Shown piece by piece: positions 37,605-46,748 of a stretch of 54,181 bases of DNA (positions within the stretch are counted from its first letter, which is position 1; each line of letters starts with the position of its first letter). This stretch comes from Candidatus Heimdallarchaeota archaeon (GTDB lineage: Archaea; Asgardarchaeota; Heimdallarchaeia; Heimdallarchaeales; JAJRWK01): NCBI GenBank assembly GCA_027061945.1, contig JAMOVR010000080.1, forward strand, positions 1 to 54,181, given 5' to 3'. The notes below the pieces were generated by a model. It searched no databases. It saw only the letters and a program-made list of their open reading frames with translations, and was not told the origin of the DNA. A program made the position numbers and the translations under genes.

Positions 37605-40454
37605 TTAAGCAAATGCTACCGCAGGCTTTCCGGGAATGGCTACATTAGCTTTAGGTGAAGTAGCGTTTTCGAATTCTTCTATGATCACTTTTTTCTCAAT
37701 GGTCTCTTCTAAGAGCCTTGAAAGACTCTTAATCGTTTCTAATTCTTTATCTTTTGACAGGATAATTGTCCCTGAATTTAATTGCTTAGTGATTGTTTGT
37801 GCTACTTTTACCGCATCTTTTGTGAAGTCTTTAAATCTTGGGTCTTTAGCTACCTTAGAAATCGCTTTTTTCTTGTCTTTTTTGACGATCTCGGCTACTT
37901 CATACATCCAGTTTGGAGCTAGAGTAATAATCATCTTGTTCCCAGTTTCTTTTCCTGCTAGTACTTTAGCAATTTTTAACACATCCTCGTAGAGTTGTAC
38001 AGCAAACTTTTCATTTGTTTCGACTTCTTCATCAATTAATTCTTGGTTTGGTTCTGGGAATTTTTCGTTAACTACGAAAGAATCATGACCTAATTTTCTC
38101 CACATTTCTTCAGTGAAATGAGGAGTAATGGGCGTTAATAATAATACTAATGCCTTTGTTACGTCGACAGTAGCAGGTCCTAAGGCTCCTCTTCTTCTCT
38201 CATACCATCTTAAGTCATTAAGTAAGTCATACAATATTGCCTGGACATATGACCGTGTTTCAATGTTTTCTCCTGCCTCTCTGGCTCTCATAATAATCTT
38301 TTGAAGTCTTGACCGCATCCATTTGTCCATTTCTGTTTCTTCTTTGTCAAAAGAATTGATGTTCTCAACAAGACTCTTTACTTTTTGCAGTCTTGAATTA
38401 TGGGCTTGCAAGTCTTTTTCTCTGAAATTGGCATCATCTAAGCCTTGACCAGCACCCAAAAGACCGACACGAACAAGATCTGGAGAGAACAAAGCTACTG
38501 CTTCTGATAATGGTGTGAAAATACCTTTTGACTTACTCATTTTTTGTCCTTCATGTGTCATTTGTCCATTTACTTCAATTGCTCTTGGGCTTTTATCGGG
38601 GAATAACGCTACATGATGAAACAAGAAGAATGTTAGATGGTTCTGAACTAAGTCTCTACCGGAGCCCCTCATATCTACTGGGTACCAGTAATGAAATTCG
38701 TCATGCATTTCTTGGATCTTTTCTTTTGAAAGACCAATCTGCTTAGAAAGAGAATCTAAGTCTCCCTTACTCCAAAACACATAATCAAAGAATTCAGGTG
38801 TGCAGTGTTCTTCTTTCAAAATCCCTTGTTTAACATACTTGTGTAAAGTATAGTACGCCATATAGATCGTGCTGTCTGATAGTGTTTCAACAATCCACTC
38901 CGGATCCCATGGAAGTTTAGTGCCTAAACCGGTTTTACGCGCACATGCTTTGTCTTGTAACCATTCAATTGTGTCCTCGAAAAGTTTTCGTATGGTTTCT
39001 GGGTAAAACCTCATCTTCTTTAAGTGTTCTCGAACTTTTTGTTTCCATTCTTCGTCAGAATAACGTAAGAACCATTGATTCTCTAAAATCTTCACGTGAC
39101 ATTGAGTTCCGCAACGACATACCACTCTGTCCTCCGGCTCGTACATAACAAAGCCCTTTGCTTGCTCTTCTGCCAGACGGGCAATCTCTTCACGGGCATC
39201 TTTTACAGGTTTTCCTCCCACAAATGGTAGCCCTTTTTTGACTCTCCCTTGATGTAGTTCTTTTTTGTAAATCTCTTTGGTTAATTTTTCCAAAGCCTCG
39301 TTATCTTCTAAAGTCACTCCTTCTTTGTCTACCATTGTTACTCCGGGCATTTCTGGGAGGCCCTTTGTATCTATCAGCGCCACTGGTTTAATGCTATCTA
39401 CTAACTTGCGTATTAAATCAGGATTATCAAATTCATCTGCGTGTTCCCTCAAGTATTTTAATGCTGCCCAGTCAAAAGGTGCATGACCAGGAACACTCAT
39501 TACTACTCCAGTGCCATAATCTGCCTTGACAAAAGTACCTGGGAGCACCGGAACTTCTGTTTCTACCAGTGGGGCGCGAACTTTTCTACCAATTAATTCT
39601 TTTCCTTTAATCTTACCCTTTTCTTTAAACTCGAATAATTGGTCTTTTAATTTTTTAATGGCCTCCTGGGTCAACAACAAGTCTTTCCCTTTCCATTCAA
39701 CAATTACGTATTCTATGTTTGGATGTACAAATACGTTAGTAACTCCTAAGACCGTTTCAGGTCTTAAGGTGGCACATGGATAGTAATACCCGCTCTCATC
39801 AGGACCAAATATTAGAGTATGCCATTCGCTAATTGACACTCCTTCTCCTTCTAATCGGTCGTGATCACCAGTAGGTGATTTACAAGATGGGCACCATATT
39901 ACTGGATGAGTGCCTTGGGTAATGTATCCTTTTTCTCGTAGTCTTAAATACTGCCATGTGATAAATTTAGAGTATGTAGGTGTCATGTCAGTAGTAACAA
40001 ATTCACGTCTCCAGTCAATAGCAAGCCCTATGGACTTCAAGTCTTTACGCATGAGATTGATGAAATATTTTGCCATATACACGGGATCATAAAACTTGGG
40101 AATGTCTTCGTCTTTGACACCAAATTTCTTTAATGCTTTAATTACTTTTTCATCGCCTTTTTTCAGCCTTTTTGCCTGCCCAACAATTGGTTCTCCTGTA
40201 GCATGAAAGCCCTGAGGGAAAAGCACATTATAACCCTGCATTCTCTTAAAACGAGCAATAAAATCCATTTTTGAGACAGTATATCCGTGTCCTAAATGAA
40301 CTGACCCGTTAACGTATGGATATGGAAATGTGACAAAGAACTTTTCTCTTTTCGGGTCAGGATCGGACTCATAAATTTTTGCTTTTTCCCACTTTTTTTG
40401 CCATTTCTGACCGAGTTCTTGCAAATAGTCTATAAATTCATTTTCTTTAGTCAT
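37605..40454 (-). CDS. leuS: leucyl-tRNA synthetase, archaeal/eukaryotic type
   Basis: 949 residues from the ATG at 40454, which follows GAGGT by eight bases; the upstream 14-residue extension in frame (WFLHQKK...) is unlikely. Class I signature HIGH-like VHLGH lies in PYVNGSVHLGHGY, and KMSKS in GQKMSKSKG. The CP1 editing domain is at about 200-450, with the conserved CATLRPETVLG. The anticodon-binding helices follow residue 700. It charges tRNA-Leu with leucine and hydrolyses misacylated tRNA. Length and order of the editing domain fit the archaeal/eukaryotic form, not the bacterial one. Confidence 0.97.
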   Translation of the reverse strand: MTKENEFIDYLQELGQKWQKKWEKAKIYESDPDPKREKFFVTFPYPYVNGSVHLGHGYTVSKMDFIARFKRMQGYNVLFPQGFHATGEPIVGQAKRLKKGDEKVIKALKKFGVKDEDIPKFYDPVYMAKYFINLMRKDLKSIGLAIDWRREFVTTDMTPTYSKFITWQYLRLREKGYITQGTHPVIWCPSCKSPTGDHDRLEGEGVSISEWHTLIFGPDESGYYYPCATLRPETVLGVTNVFVHPNIEYVIVEWKGKDLLLTQEAIKKLKDQLFEFKEKGKIKGKELIGRKVRAPLVETEVPVLPGTFVKADYGTGVVMSVPGHAPFDWAALKYLREHADEFDNPDLIRKLVDSIKPVALIDTKGLPEMPGVTMVDKEGVTLEDNEALEKLTKEIYKKELHQGRVKKGLPFVGGKPVKDAREEIARLAEEQAKGFVMYEPEDRVVCRCGTQCHVKILENQWFLRYSDEEWKQKVREHLKKMRFYPETIRKLFEDTIEWLQDKACARKTGLGTKLPWDPEWIVETLSDSTIYMAYYTLHKYVKQGILKEEHCTPEFFDYVFWSKGDLDSLSKQIGLSKEKIQEMHDEFHYWYPVDMRGSGRDLVQNHLTFFLFHHVALFPDKSPRAIEVNGQMTHEGQKMSKSKGIFTPLSEAVALFSPDLVRVGLLGAGQGLDDANFREKDLQAHNSRLQKVKSLVENINSFDKEETEMDKWMRSRLQKIIMRAREAGENIETRSYVQAILYDLLNDLRWYERRRGALGPATVDVTKALVLLLTPITPHFTEEMWRKLGHDSFVVNEKFPEPNQELIDEEVETNEKFAVQLYEDVLKIAKVLAGKETGNKMIITLAPNWMYEVAEIVKKDKKKAISKVAKDPRFKDFTKDAVKVAQTITKQLNSGTIILSKDKELETIKSLSRLLEETIEKKVIIEEFENATSPKANVAIPGKPAVAFA

Positions 40455-40496
40455 TTGTAATACCTCTGTAATCTTTTTTTGGTGTAAAAACCACAA

Positions 40497-41050
40497 CTAA
40501 CACTAATGATGAGAAGAAATTGTTATTTTTACAAAACGTATAGACATAGACACGGCTGTCTATATTAGTCAAAAAATTTTGCTGGTCAAATTCGTTGGGC
40601 TCGTAGAACGCTATCCCTCACTTGCCGTGTCACCAAACTCTGCATGGCATTTAACATACTTAACTCTTTCTTTAATTCAAGTGATCTATGCGCTAATTAC
40701 AATTCAAACTGTGTGAACTACCCCCCGCTTTTTCGAAGTGCTTCCTGCTTCTTAGAGAAAGCTTGTTCAAGAAACAATTTTTTTATTGTAGGAATGACCT
40801 AATTAGGAGTAGTTTAGGGGTGCTCTCTAAAAGCACTGCCATATGGACTTTCTCAGTCATGTACACAAGTCCTATCAATAATCGCAATAAAAAATATCCG
40901 TATCCTCTATCGTATCCAGTTCGAAGAAGGGAATGTTCCTAAACTGGGTTTAAAACCCATTACTTTTAGTCTTCTTTTTTCCTCCCAGAAATAAAATAAA
41001 TATTTTATAAAATTTATTTCATTACGTTTAATATTAGGTTTTTTCTTATT
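40497..41050. other. non-coding gap with IS605 right-end relic
   Basis: No gene is seen. At 40714-40790 lies a decayed IS605 right end (see separate entry). The rest is AT-rich. The sequence just before 41058 is the promoter region of the zinc-ribbon protein gene; TTTAATATTAGG near 41027 may be its TATA box. Confidence 0.5.
40714..40790 (-). mobile_element. decayed IS605 right end
   Basis: On the minus strand it carries GAAGCAGGAAGCACTTCGA, the hairpin with GCGGGGG and AGTTCAC, matching the right end at 34536. The preceding sequence also resembles the end of tnpB near 34600, but no coding part is left. Confidence 0.7.
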
Positions 41051-41057
41051 CTTGGTA

Positions 41058-42152
41058 ATGAGTAATTTATCGGCTCAGTCCACAAAAATTTCGTGTCCGA
41101 ATTGTGGGGCTGCAGTGGATTTAAATCCTGAGGACGTTGTTGTTATTTGTCCTTATTGTGGTAGTGCTTTTACAAGAGCACAACAGGAAATAAAGGATCA
41201 TAAAATTGTCCCACCTTCTTATTCTAAAGCGGAAGCGGAGAAAAAAATATTTGAGTGGATACGTAAAAAAACACGGTTTAGAGGAACTGGGACTGTGCAA
41301 GCCATAAAAGTAGAAAAAATTCTAGTCCCTTTTTGGGTTATGGCTTCTAGTGTAGAAACTCATTATGTTGGTTATAGACAAACTACCCGAGAAGAAACGG
41401 GAGGTACTTTTTCTTCGGGAGGTAAGGAACAGAGAACTACTCGGACGATCACGGTATATGAACCAGTGGACAAAATAATTAGAGAAGAACGAAATGATCC
41501 GTTGTTATGCCGCATGGGTGCCACTATTTTTGGAATTAAAGAGATTAACGAGGCAGTCAAAAAAGTAGTCAAATATGGTGTTTATGAAGATTTTAACGTT
41601 GAAAAACTAAAAGACCGTCCCGAAGAAATTAGTTTTTTATCTGGAGAAATCAAGCAGTCTGAAGCCAAAGAAATAATTGAGACCAGTATCCAAGATGAAC
41701 ACAGAGCTAAAGCAAGAGCAGATACTACTGAATTATTTGACTGTCGAACAAAGATAACGGTTAAAGGAATGGATTTTCTTCACTATCCTATTGTCTATGT
41801 AGAATATGTTCATGGAAGAGAAACATACCGCGTAGTAATGGATGGATATAATGGACAAATTTTAGCTGCTGAGATCCCTATAACAACTAGGTTCCGTTTA
41901 ATTGCTGAAATGGGGGCGGTATTTAGTTTGCTTGGCATATTTGTTCTCTCATTTCCTTTATACAATCAACTAGCTGAAGAACAATTTGGCTTTTGGGGTT
42001 TTGTTTATGGTGTTTTTGCGGGGTTTCTTCTCTTATTAGGAATGAAAGCAAATGCCACTGCTTGGTCAACAGAATCAAGAACAAAAGAGAAATTGAAGAA
42101 ACCGCTCTTTTCCCTACTTCGAAAAACTCAAGGAGGAGATAATAATGAGTAA
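41058..42152 (+). CDS. zinc-ribbon membrane protein, paralog 1
   Basis: 364 residues from the ATG at 41058; the frame can extend two codons to a TTG. The N-terminal zinc ribbon is SCPNCGAAVD ... ICPYCGSAF. A soluble middle part (about 60-290) contains a PepSY-like closing stretch, VMDGYNGQILAAEIP. Two membrane helices near 298-320 and 328-345 are followed by a basic tail. The next gene (42145) has the same architecture and overlaps by eight bases, so they are probably translated together. I recognise no named family. The zinc ribbon faces the cytoplasm if the middle part is soluble there, which I infer from the lack of a signal peptide. Confidence 0.8.
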   Translation: MSNLSAQSTKISCPNCGAAVDLNPEDVVVICPYCGSAFTRAQQEIKDHKIVPPSYSKAEAEKKIFEWIRKKTRFRGTGTVQAIKVEKILVPFWVMASSVETHYVGYRQTTREETGGTFSSGGKEQRTTRTITVYEPVDKIIREERNDPLLCRMGATIFGIKEINEAVKKVVKYGVYEDFNVEKLKDRPEEISFLSGEIKQSEAKEIIETSIQDEHRAKARADTTELFDCRTKITVKGMDFLHYPIVYVEYVHGRETYRVVMDGYNGQILAAEIPITTRFRLIAEMGAVFSLLGIFVLSFPLYNQLAEEQFGFWGFVYGVFAGFLLLLGMKANATAWSTESRTKEKLKKPLFSLLRKTQGGDNNE

Positions 42153-43131
42153 AGAAGAAAAGTTACTGCATACTACATGCCCTAATTGCGGAGCTCCATT
42201 AGATTATAGAGAAGGCGATCCCGTAGCATTATGTGTTTACTGCAACACAATGGTTCAGTTAAGAAAGATCAAGACTGAAGAAGAGCATTATATGTTAAAA
42301 ATAACTGCTGACAGGGGCATAATTCGCACACTTCTAGTTGGAGATTTACTAAAAGTTCCTGGTGTTCCGGAGAACATAAGAGAAAGGTTACAAATTGTTG
42401 AGGCGAAACTAGTATACATCCCTTATTATGTGCTTCAAGTACATGGAAATCTCAAATGGCGTGGCTTAGGACGACAGGCAAGATATTATGGTCCTTATGA
42501 AGGTGCTTATAGAAACATATCTTTCTATTTGAAACCAGAAGCAGGGGAATTTGATGACCATTTAGTAACTATTGTTTATGCGGGAAATATTCAAAATGAA
42601 GTATTAATGAGCTATAAATTCGCAACACGGGGGAGACGTTTCTTCTCTCTCGGAGAAATTAAGAGTCATGGCGGAGTAGTAATGGAACCAAAATTTGGTT
42701 TTGATAAAGCTCGAGAAATTGGGTTAGATAAAATACGACAAAAGCACTTACAACTCCTAAGAGAAGAACTGCAAAAAATTGAGGAGACTATTCCACACTA
42801 TGAAGTCACTCAAATTCAGCTTATCCATGTCCCTATGTGGTTCATAAAGTGGAAAATAGGTCACTCGAAAAAGACATACAAAGCGATAATAGATGCATCT
42901 TCAGGGCTAACTCTTTATACTGATGCCCCCCGTGGCAGTACTTATTGGCTGTCAGTAATAACAATGTCTGTCGTCTTTATGATGATCGGTGCTTCCCCTT
43001 TTTTATTAGATCTCCCAGGTGCCCTTTCTTTATCCATAGTCAAGTTAGCTGGAATAATCTCTGGCTCAGTATTATCCATACAAACGTTTATTAAGGCTAT
43101 GAAAACGTCTTTCAAAGAAAAAATGGAGTAA
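42145..43131 (+). CDS. zinc-ribbon membrane protein, paralog 2
   Basis: This 328-residue protein has the same design as the upstream one: TCPNCGAPLD ... LCVYCNTMVQ at the N-terminus, a soluble middle with IIDASSGLTLYTDAP (equivalent to VMDGYNGQILAAEIP in its partner), and two helices near the C-terminus (about 270-315). In the second CxxC of the ribbon the last Gly is replaced by Asn. A strong ribosome site, GGAGGAGAT, precedes the ATG, which overlaps the stop of the upstream gene (ATGAGTAA). The pair is likely a complex of two related subunits. Role unknown. Confidence 0.8.
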   Translation: MSKEEKLLHTTCPNCGAPLDYREGDPVALCVYCNTMVQLRKIKTEEEHYMLKITADRGIIRTLLVGDLLKVPGVPENIRERLQIVEAKLVYIPYYVLQVHGNLKWRGLGRQARYYGPYEGAYRNISFYLKPEAGEFDDHLVTIVYAGNIQNEVLMSYKFATRGRRFFSLGEIKSHGGVVMEPKFGFDKAREIGLDKIRQKHLQLLREELQKIEETIPHYEVTQIQLIHVPMWFIKWKIGHSKKTYKAIIDASSGLTLYTDAPRGSTYWLSVITMSVVFMMIGASPFLLDLPGALSLSIVKLAGIISGSVLSIQTFIKAMKTSFKEKME

Positions 43132-43216
43132 AAAAATTTTCCCCTTTTTGTTATGTTAACAGTGATTTCGTTTTTAGACAAGAATAATTCTGCTTGATAA
43201 ACCAACTACCAATTTT

Positions 43217-43507
43217 CTAAATAACGGATAAAAATATCAAGCCGAAACCAAAAAAGATTCCTGCTACTAGTACGAGACCTAAAAGCATTATTTTCCATAC
43301 TTGAAGGTTATCTTCTAATCCCTTGTATTTGCCCGCCTTAACGTAATTATAACAATCTGGGCATACAGTAACATATTGGAGTCTTCCATCAGAAGTTTGA
43401 ATATTTTCAGTGATTAAATGTGCGTTACAGAACCCCTTTTTACATATTTGACAATATCCTTCTACAGGTGCGTAACAATTTGGTATTGAGCATTGTTCAC
43501 CAGTCAT
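43217..43507 (-). CDS. small zinc-finger protein with C-terminal membrane helix
   Basis: The 96-residue protein has a B-box-like finger: C6, C11, C19 and C22 (CSIPNCYAPVEGYCQIC), then C27, H30 and a further pair C49-xx-C52 (VCPDC), enough for two zinc ions. A single helix at about 72-95 is the membrane anchor, giving a tail-anchored topology with the finger in the cytoplasm. It ends 85 bases from the paralog pair, on the opposite strand. Similar small B-box-plus-helix proteins are found in archaea with no assigned role. Confidence 0.75.
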   Translation of the reverse strand: MTGEQCSIPNCYAPVEGYCQICKKGFCNAHLITENIQTSDGRLQYVTVCPDCYNYVKAGKYKGLEDNLQVWKIMLLGLVLVAGIFFGFGLIFLSVI

Positions 43508-43722
43508 TAAAATCCGTATAATATAATATATTATTCATTATTTTAAGGTAATCTAATATTTTTTTTAGGACTTTTTCTCCTCGTTTCTGGCGGCAAATAA
43601 TTGTATTTACCTTTCATTATAATATTATATTTCAATTGAAAAGATAAAGTGCTCTCTATCATAGGTTTTAGACGTTATTGCTATGAATAGCCCTTTTAAG
43701 AGCTCTTTTGTTTCTTTAGAGC

Positions 43723-44724
43723 CTACTTTGTAAGTCGGTATCCACATGCGGGGCAAAATCTAGCACCCACATCAATTTCTGCACCACAATTCGGACAGAA
43801 CTTCTTTCTTCCTTTTAATTCATCATCAGTAGGATCTCCACAGTGTGGACAGAATTTCGCTGCTGGAGAAAAATATCCCCCACATTGATTGCATTTTATT
43901 AGCACTTCCTCTTCCGTAGTTCCTTTTTCTTTTACTTCGTCGGCTTGTTTTAATAAATCTGGAAATACTGCTGCTGCAAAACCGAAACCCGCGCCACTTC
44001 CCTCAGGCATTGCTCCCGCGATATCTTTCATTCCAGAAAATGTCATTATCTTATTGGGATCAACACCCGCTCTCATCCAGAATAAACGGTCTCTATACTC
44101 TGGAGTAGTATCAATTCCAAGAAATTTTACAGTTACTAATTCAATTCCGAACTGCGCAAGTTCTCTTCCTACTTCTTCTTTTACTAACTGAGATGTTTTT
44201 TCTTGGTTTTGAAGAACATCTACAATTGAATAGTTTGATAATGCCTGGCTGATCTTTTGTACAAAAAATGAACGAAAGAACTCATCAAAGGCTTCTTGAC
44301 TAAATATCCTGCGATTGCCGGCTATTTCATAAGCAAATTTTTGATAATCTTTTACTCTAAATATATAATCCCCATGGAACTGCAGAGGTGCTAATTCTTT
44401 TGTCTGAGAGCGTCCTCCAAATTTTCCTTTGAAGTCTGCAGTAGAAATAAAAATTACTTCTGCATGGAAAGGGTCTTTTTCATAACCAGCAATCCTTGAA
44501 AGAACAGTTGTAAGTAATGGTATGTTGTTAGTCTTTATGACATAACTTCCAGGCATAAAAACATCATATGCTTTTCCATCTTTCATAAAAACAGCTACTT
44601 GATTCTGTCTAACGGTTAAATAATCTCCCCAAGTCATGCGGTCCTTAGGATGTCTCCAAACAATTTGTGTTCCGGATTCATCCATCCATTCAATTATGTC
44701 TGGCATTAATCTTAATTGGGTCAT
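43723..44724 (-). CDS. SPFH/band 7-like protein with two C-terminal zinc ribbons
   Basis: This 333-residue protein. Residues about 25-225 are an SPFH domain of the YdjL/virion-core type: VRQNQVAVFMKDGKAYDVFMPGSY at the start and VGRELAQFGIELVTVKFLGID at the end. A Gly/Ala-rich linker (about 230-260) follows, then two zinc ribbons: CNQCGGYF ... FCPHCG and FCPNCGAEI ... FCPACG. No membrane helix is seen, so attachment would be through the SPFH domain. SPFH proteins form ring or cage assemblies at membranes. It lies in a cluster with three zinc-ribbon membrane proteins, suggesting a common membrane function. Confidence 0.88.
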   Translation of the reverse strand: MTQLRLMPDIIEWMDESGTQIVWRHPKDRMTWGDYLTVRQNQVAVFMKDGKAYDVFMPGSYVIKTNNIPLLTTVLSRIAGYEKDPFHAEVIFISTADFKGKFGGRSQTKELAPLQFHGDYIFRVKDYQKFAYEIAGNRRIFSQEAFDEFFRSFFVQKISQALSNYSIVDVLQNQEKTSQLVKEEVGRELAQFGIELVTVKFLGIDTTPEYRDRLFWMRAGVDPNKIMTFSGMKDIAGAMPEGSGAGFGFAAAVFPDLLKQADEVKEKGTTEEEVLIKCNQCGGYFSPAAKFCPHCGDPTDDELKGRKKFCPNCGAEIDVGARFCPACGYRLTK

Positions 44725-44783
44725 TCACCAATATAGATGTTATTATTTACAGTCGACCCTTAATTAATTAAAAAATTGAGTTT

Positions 44784-45044
44784 CTACATGCTGTCCTCTT
44801 TCTTCTCTTGTTTTTCGCTTTCCGCACATACTGTTGTCATTGTCGCGCGAACATTATCGATTTTTCGGATTTCATTTAATACTTTTTTTAATTCTCTCAT
44901 AGAATTAGCCTCTACTTTTACTATTAAGTCATATACTCCGTACACCGTATGTGCTTCTTTAATGTTCTCTATCCCCCTAATTTGCTTTAAAACTTCTGCT
45001 TCTTTTCCTTTTTCGGTATTTATTAATACATAGGCTATCGTCAT
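44784..45044 (-). CDS. stand-alone Lrp/AsnC RAM ligand-binding domain
   Basis: 86 residues from the ATG at 45044; a GTG nine bases earlier is also in frame. The protein is just a RAM domain: AYVLINTEKGKEAEVLKQI, then EAHTVYGVYDLIVKVEA with the conserved G-xx-D, and a closing strand NVRATMTTV. No DNA-binding domain is attached. Such single domains form oligomeric rings that bind amino acids and can modify Lrp-like regulators. The C-terminal tail is acidic and lysine-rich. It probably has its own promoter in the gap at 45060-45140. Confidence 0.9.
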   Translation of the reverse strand: MTIAYVLINTEKGKEAEVLKQIRGIENIKEAHTVYGVYDLIVKVEANSMRELKKVLNEIRKIDNVRATMTTVCAESEKQEKKEDSM

Positions 45045-45145
45045 TATAATCACGAGAATGACATATATTTATTCTATTTCACTAATCTATTTCAAACATA
45101 ACTGATATAGTTTCTGCTCTTTTATTAATAAAAAAAGAAGTGTTT

Positions 45146-45229
45146 TTAGCGGGTGGTATATACAAGTGTTCCAAATGAACCCGCATTTGCTTGTACTTCA
45201 AACATTATTCCTATTTTCTTTCTTTTCAT
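45146..45229 (-). CDS. candidate 27-residue small protein
   Basis: An ATG at 45229 is preceded by GGAGGTGG with five bases between, one of the strongest ribosome sites in the window. The frame runs MKRKKIGIMFEVQANA then GSFGTLVYTTR and stops at TAA (45146-45148). It has a basic N-terminus and a short amphipathic middle. A TATA-like ATATTTAAAA lies around 45298-45307, which would start a transcript about 45 bases before the ATG. No family is known to me. Against it: no homology test is possible here. Confidence 0.55.
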   Translation of the reverse strand: MKRKKIGIMFEVQANAGSFGTLVYTTR

Positions 45230-45547
45230 CCCTACCACCTCCTTTTCTTTTCTTATTCTTAGTTTTTCCCGTTTTTTCTCCGATTTAATGTTTGTTTTTT
45301 AAATATTTTAAGAAATCGGCCTTTATTTCATAAAAATAACCAAGAATTGATCGTTTTTATCTTGTTTTTTCGTCACTTCAGCCATATTTTTCTAGATTTT
45401 TTCAATTTTTTCCGGTTTATTTCTCACAAATATCTAATTTTTACGATAATTATGCTCATAAAATGATGAATATTTCATGTTTATAAAAAAGTATACAGAA
45501 GAAAGTAGCCAGAAAAATTATTAATTGAAAATCGAACTGATTCCACA
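45230..45547. other. AT-rich gap between small protein and 7-TM gene
   Basis: Apart from the ribosome site and possible TATA box of the small protein (about 45236-45310), I see no gene, RNA or repeat here. The stretch probably holds the divergent promoters. Confidence 0.4.
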
Positions 45548-46711
45548 GTGTTAGTCACAGAAATCATGACCATAATAGTATTTAGTGCAAGTGTCTCAGG
45601 ACTTGCATCAGCAATTGGGGCTTTTTACGCTTATAAGATGTGGAAATCTCCAGCATTATTATACTGGGGTTTCGCTTGGATCGCATCTTTCCTTTACGGT
45701 TTAACCTTCGGAATCCTATTGATGATCCATTTCAATCAACCTTGGCTTAGGATCATCTTTATGTCCAACACATTACTTACTGTGTTCGTCCTAACTCTGT
45801 TAGCCACTGGTCTTAGGTATTCTGAACAAGGAAGGATCCCTGAATATACTATGCTATACTGGATCGGGATTGGAATTGGTATTCCAACGGTATTTAGCAG
45901 TTCACTAGTGATAGTCTATTATTATAATGGCAGAATAAAAGCGAGCTATACTAATGACTTGCTTTTCTACATCTTAGTGCTAGTTTCTTTTGCAGCCCTA
46001 CTTGATTTCTCCTTAGTAATTAAATATCTCTGGAGAAAAGGTATTTACGAAGAAAGAAACAAAGTTTACGTAATCTTGTTCATGCTCGGTGTTCTAAGCA
46101 CAATTATTGGTGCGATTAGTGCAGTAGCTAGTAATTACTTACCCATACCAAAAGAAACAAGATTTATCTTCTTCCTATTCATTGGGCCATTTATTCTTCC
46201 ATTACTTATTCGTAGACCAATGTTGCTATTCCGAGCTGGTGAAGCACCTGTATTTATTGGTATTTCTGTTAAAAACGAAAAAATGGAAGAAGAAACACCA
46301 ATCTTAGAATTAATAAACAAAAACGTGAAAGATAGAGAACTAGAGCATATCGAACTTCTAATCAAAGGTGGAATTCGTGCATTACTAGATATCTTACAAA
46401 ACATTGTACCAGAAAGCGAGAAAAAACTTGAAGGTGAAGAAGTGATAACAAGCTTTGAGCTTGGTTTGTGGAATATAGTAATCGCTAAAAGAAAAACGAT
46501 GAGTGCATTGATTATTCTTGAAGAAAAAAGTGACACATATCAAAACGCTTTGAGATACCTACTTAAAAGGATAGACGATCATATTGGAATACCTGATGAT
46601 ATTGATCCACAAGCATTAAATCTTTATTATGATGAAATATTTGATATGGTGTCTAAAATCTTCGCAAACATTGATTTCGAGCAATACGAACAATTAAAAT
46701 TAGAAGTATAA
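45548..46711 (+). CDS. 7-TM sensor-like protein with cytoplasmic longin-like domain
   Basis: This 387-residue protein starts with GTG at 45548; the ATG at 45566 is an alternative. Residues 5-225 hold seven membrane helices in the style of histidine-kinase N-terminal sensor regions, with no histidine-kinase domain after them. Residues about 240-387 are cytoplasmic. A segment with FELGLWNIVIAKRKTMSALIILEEKSDTYQNALRYLLKRID resembles the longin/roadblock-like sheets that regulate small GTPases in Asgard archaea (similar features occur in the protein at 53627). That similarity is by eye only. It could pass a membrane signal to a GTPase (inference). Confidence 0.65.
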   Translation: MLVTEIMTIIVFSASVSGLASAIGAFYAYKMWKSPALLYWGFAWIASFLYGLTFGILLMIHFNQPWLRIIFMSNTLLTVFVLTLLATGLRYSEQGRIPEYTMLYWIGIGIGIPTVFSSSLVIVYYYNGRIKASYTNDLLFYILVLVSFAALLDFSLVIKYLWRKGIYEERNKVYVILFMLGVLSTIIGAISAVASNYLPIPKETRFIFFLFIGPFILPLLIRRPMLLFRAGEAPVFIGISVKNEKMEEETPILELINKNVKDRELEHIELLIKGGIRALLDILQNIVPESEKKLEGEEVITSFELGLWNIVIAKRKTMSALIILEEKSDTYQNALRYLLKRIDDHIGIPDDIDPQALNLYYDEIFDMVSKIFANIDFEQYEQLKLEV

Positions 46712-46748
46712 ATCTAGTTAAATTAGATAAATGATATAAGATTATTTT

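Noticed and set aside
40820-40850. gagagcacccc-like string resembling the left edge of the 35 kb IS605 relic
   Set aside because: It is inverted relative to the right end at 40714, so it cannot be the left end of the same element; 12 bases are too few to claim a separate one. A similar string at 33203-33214 was left out for the same reason.
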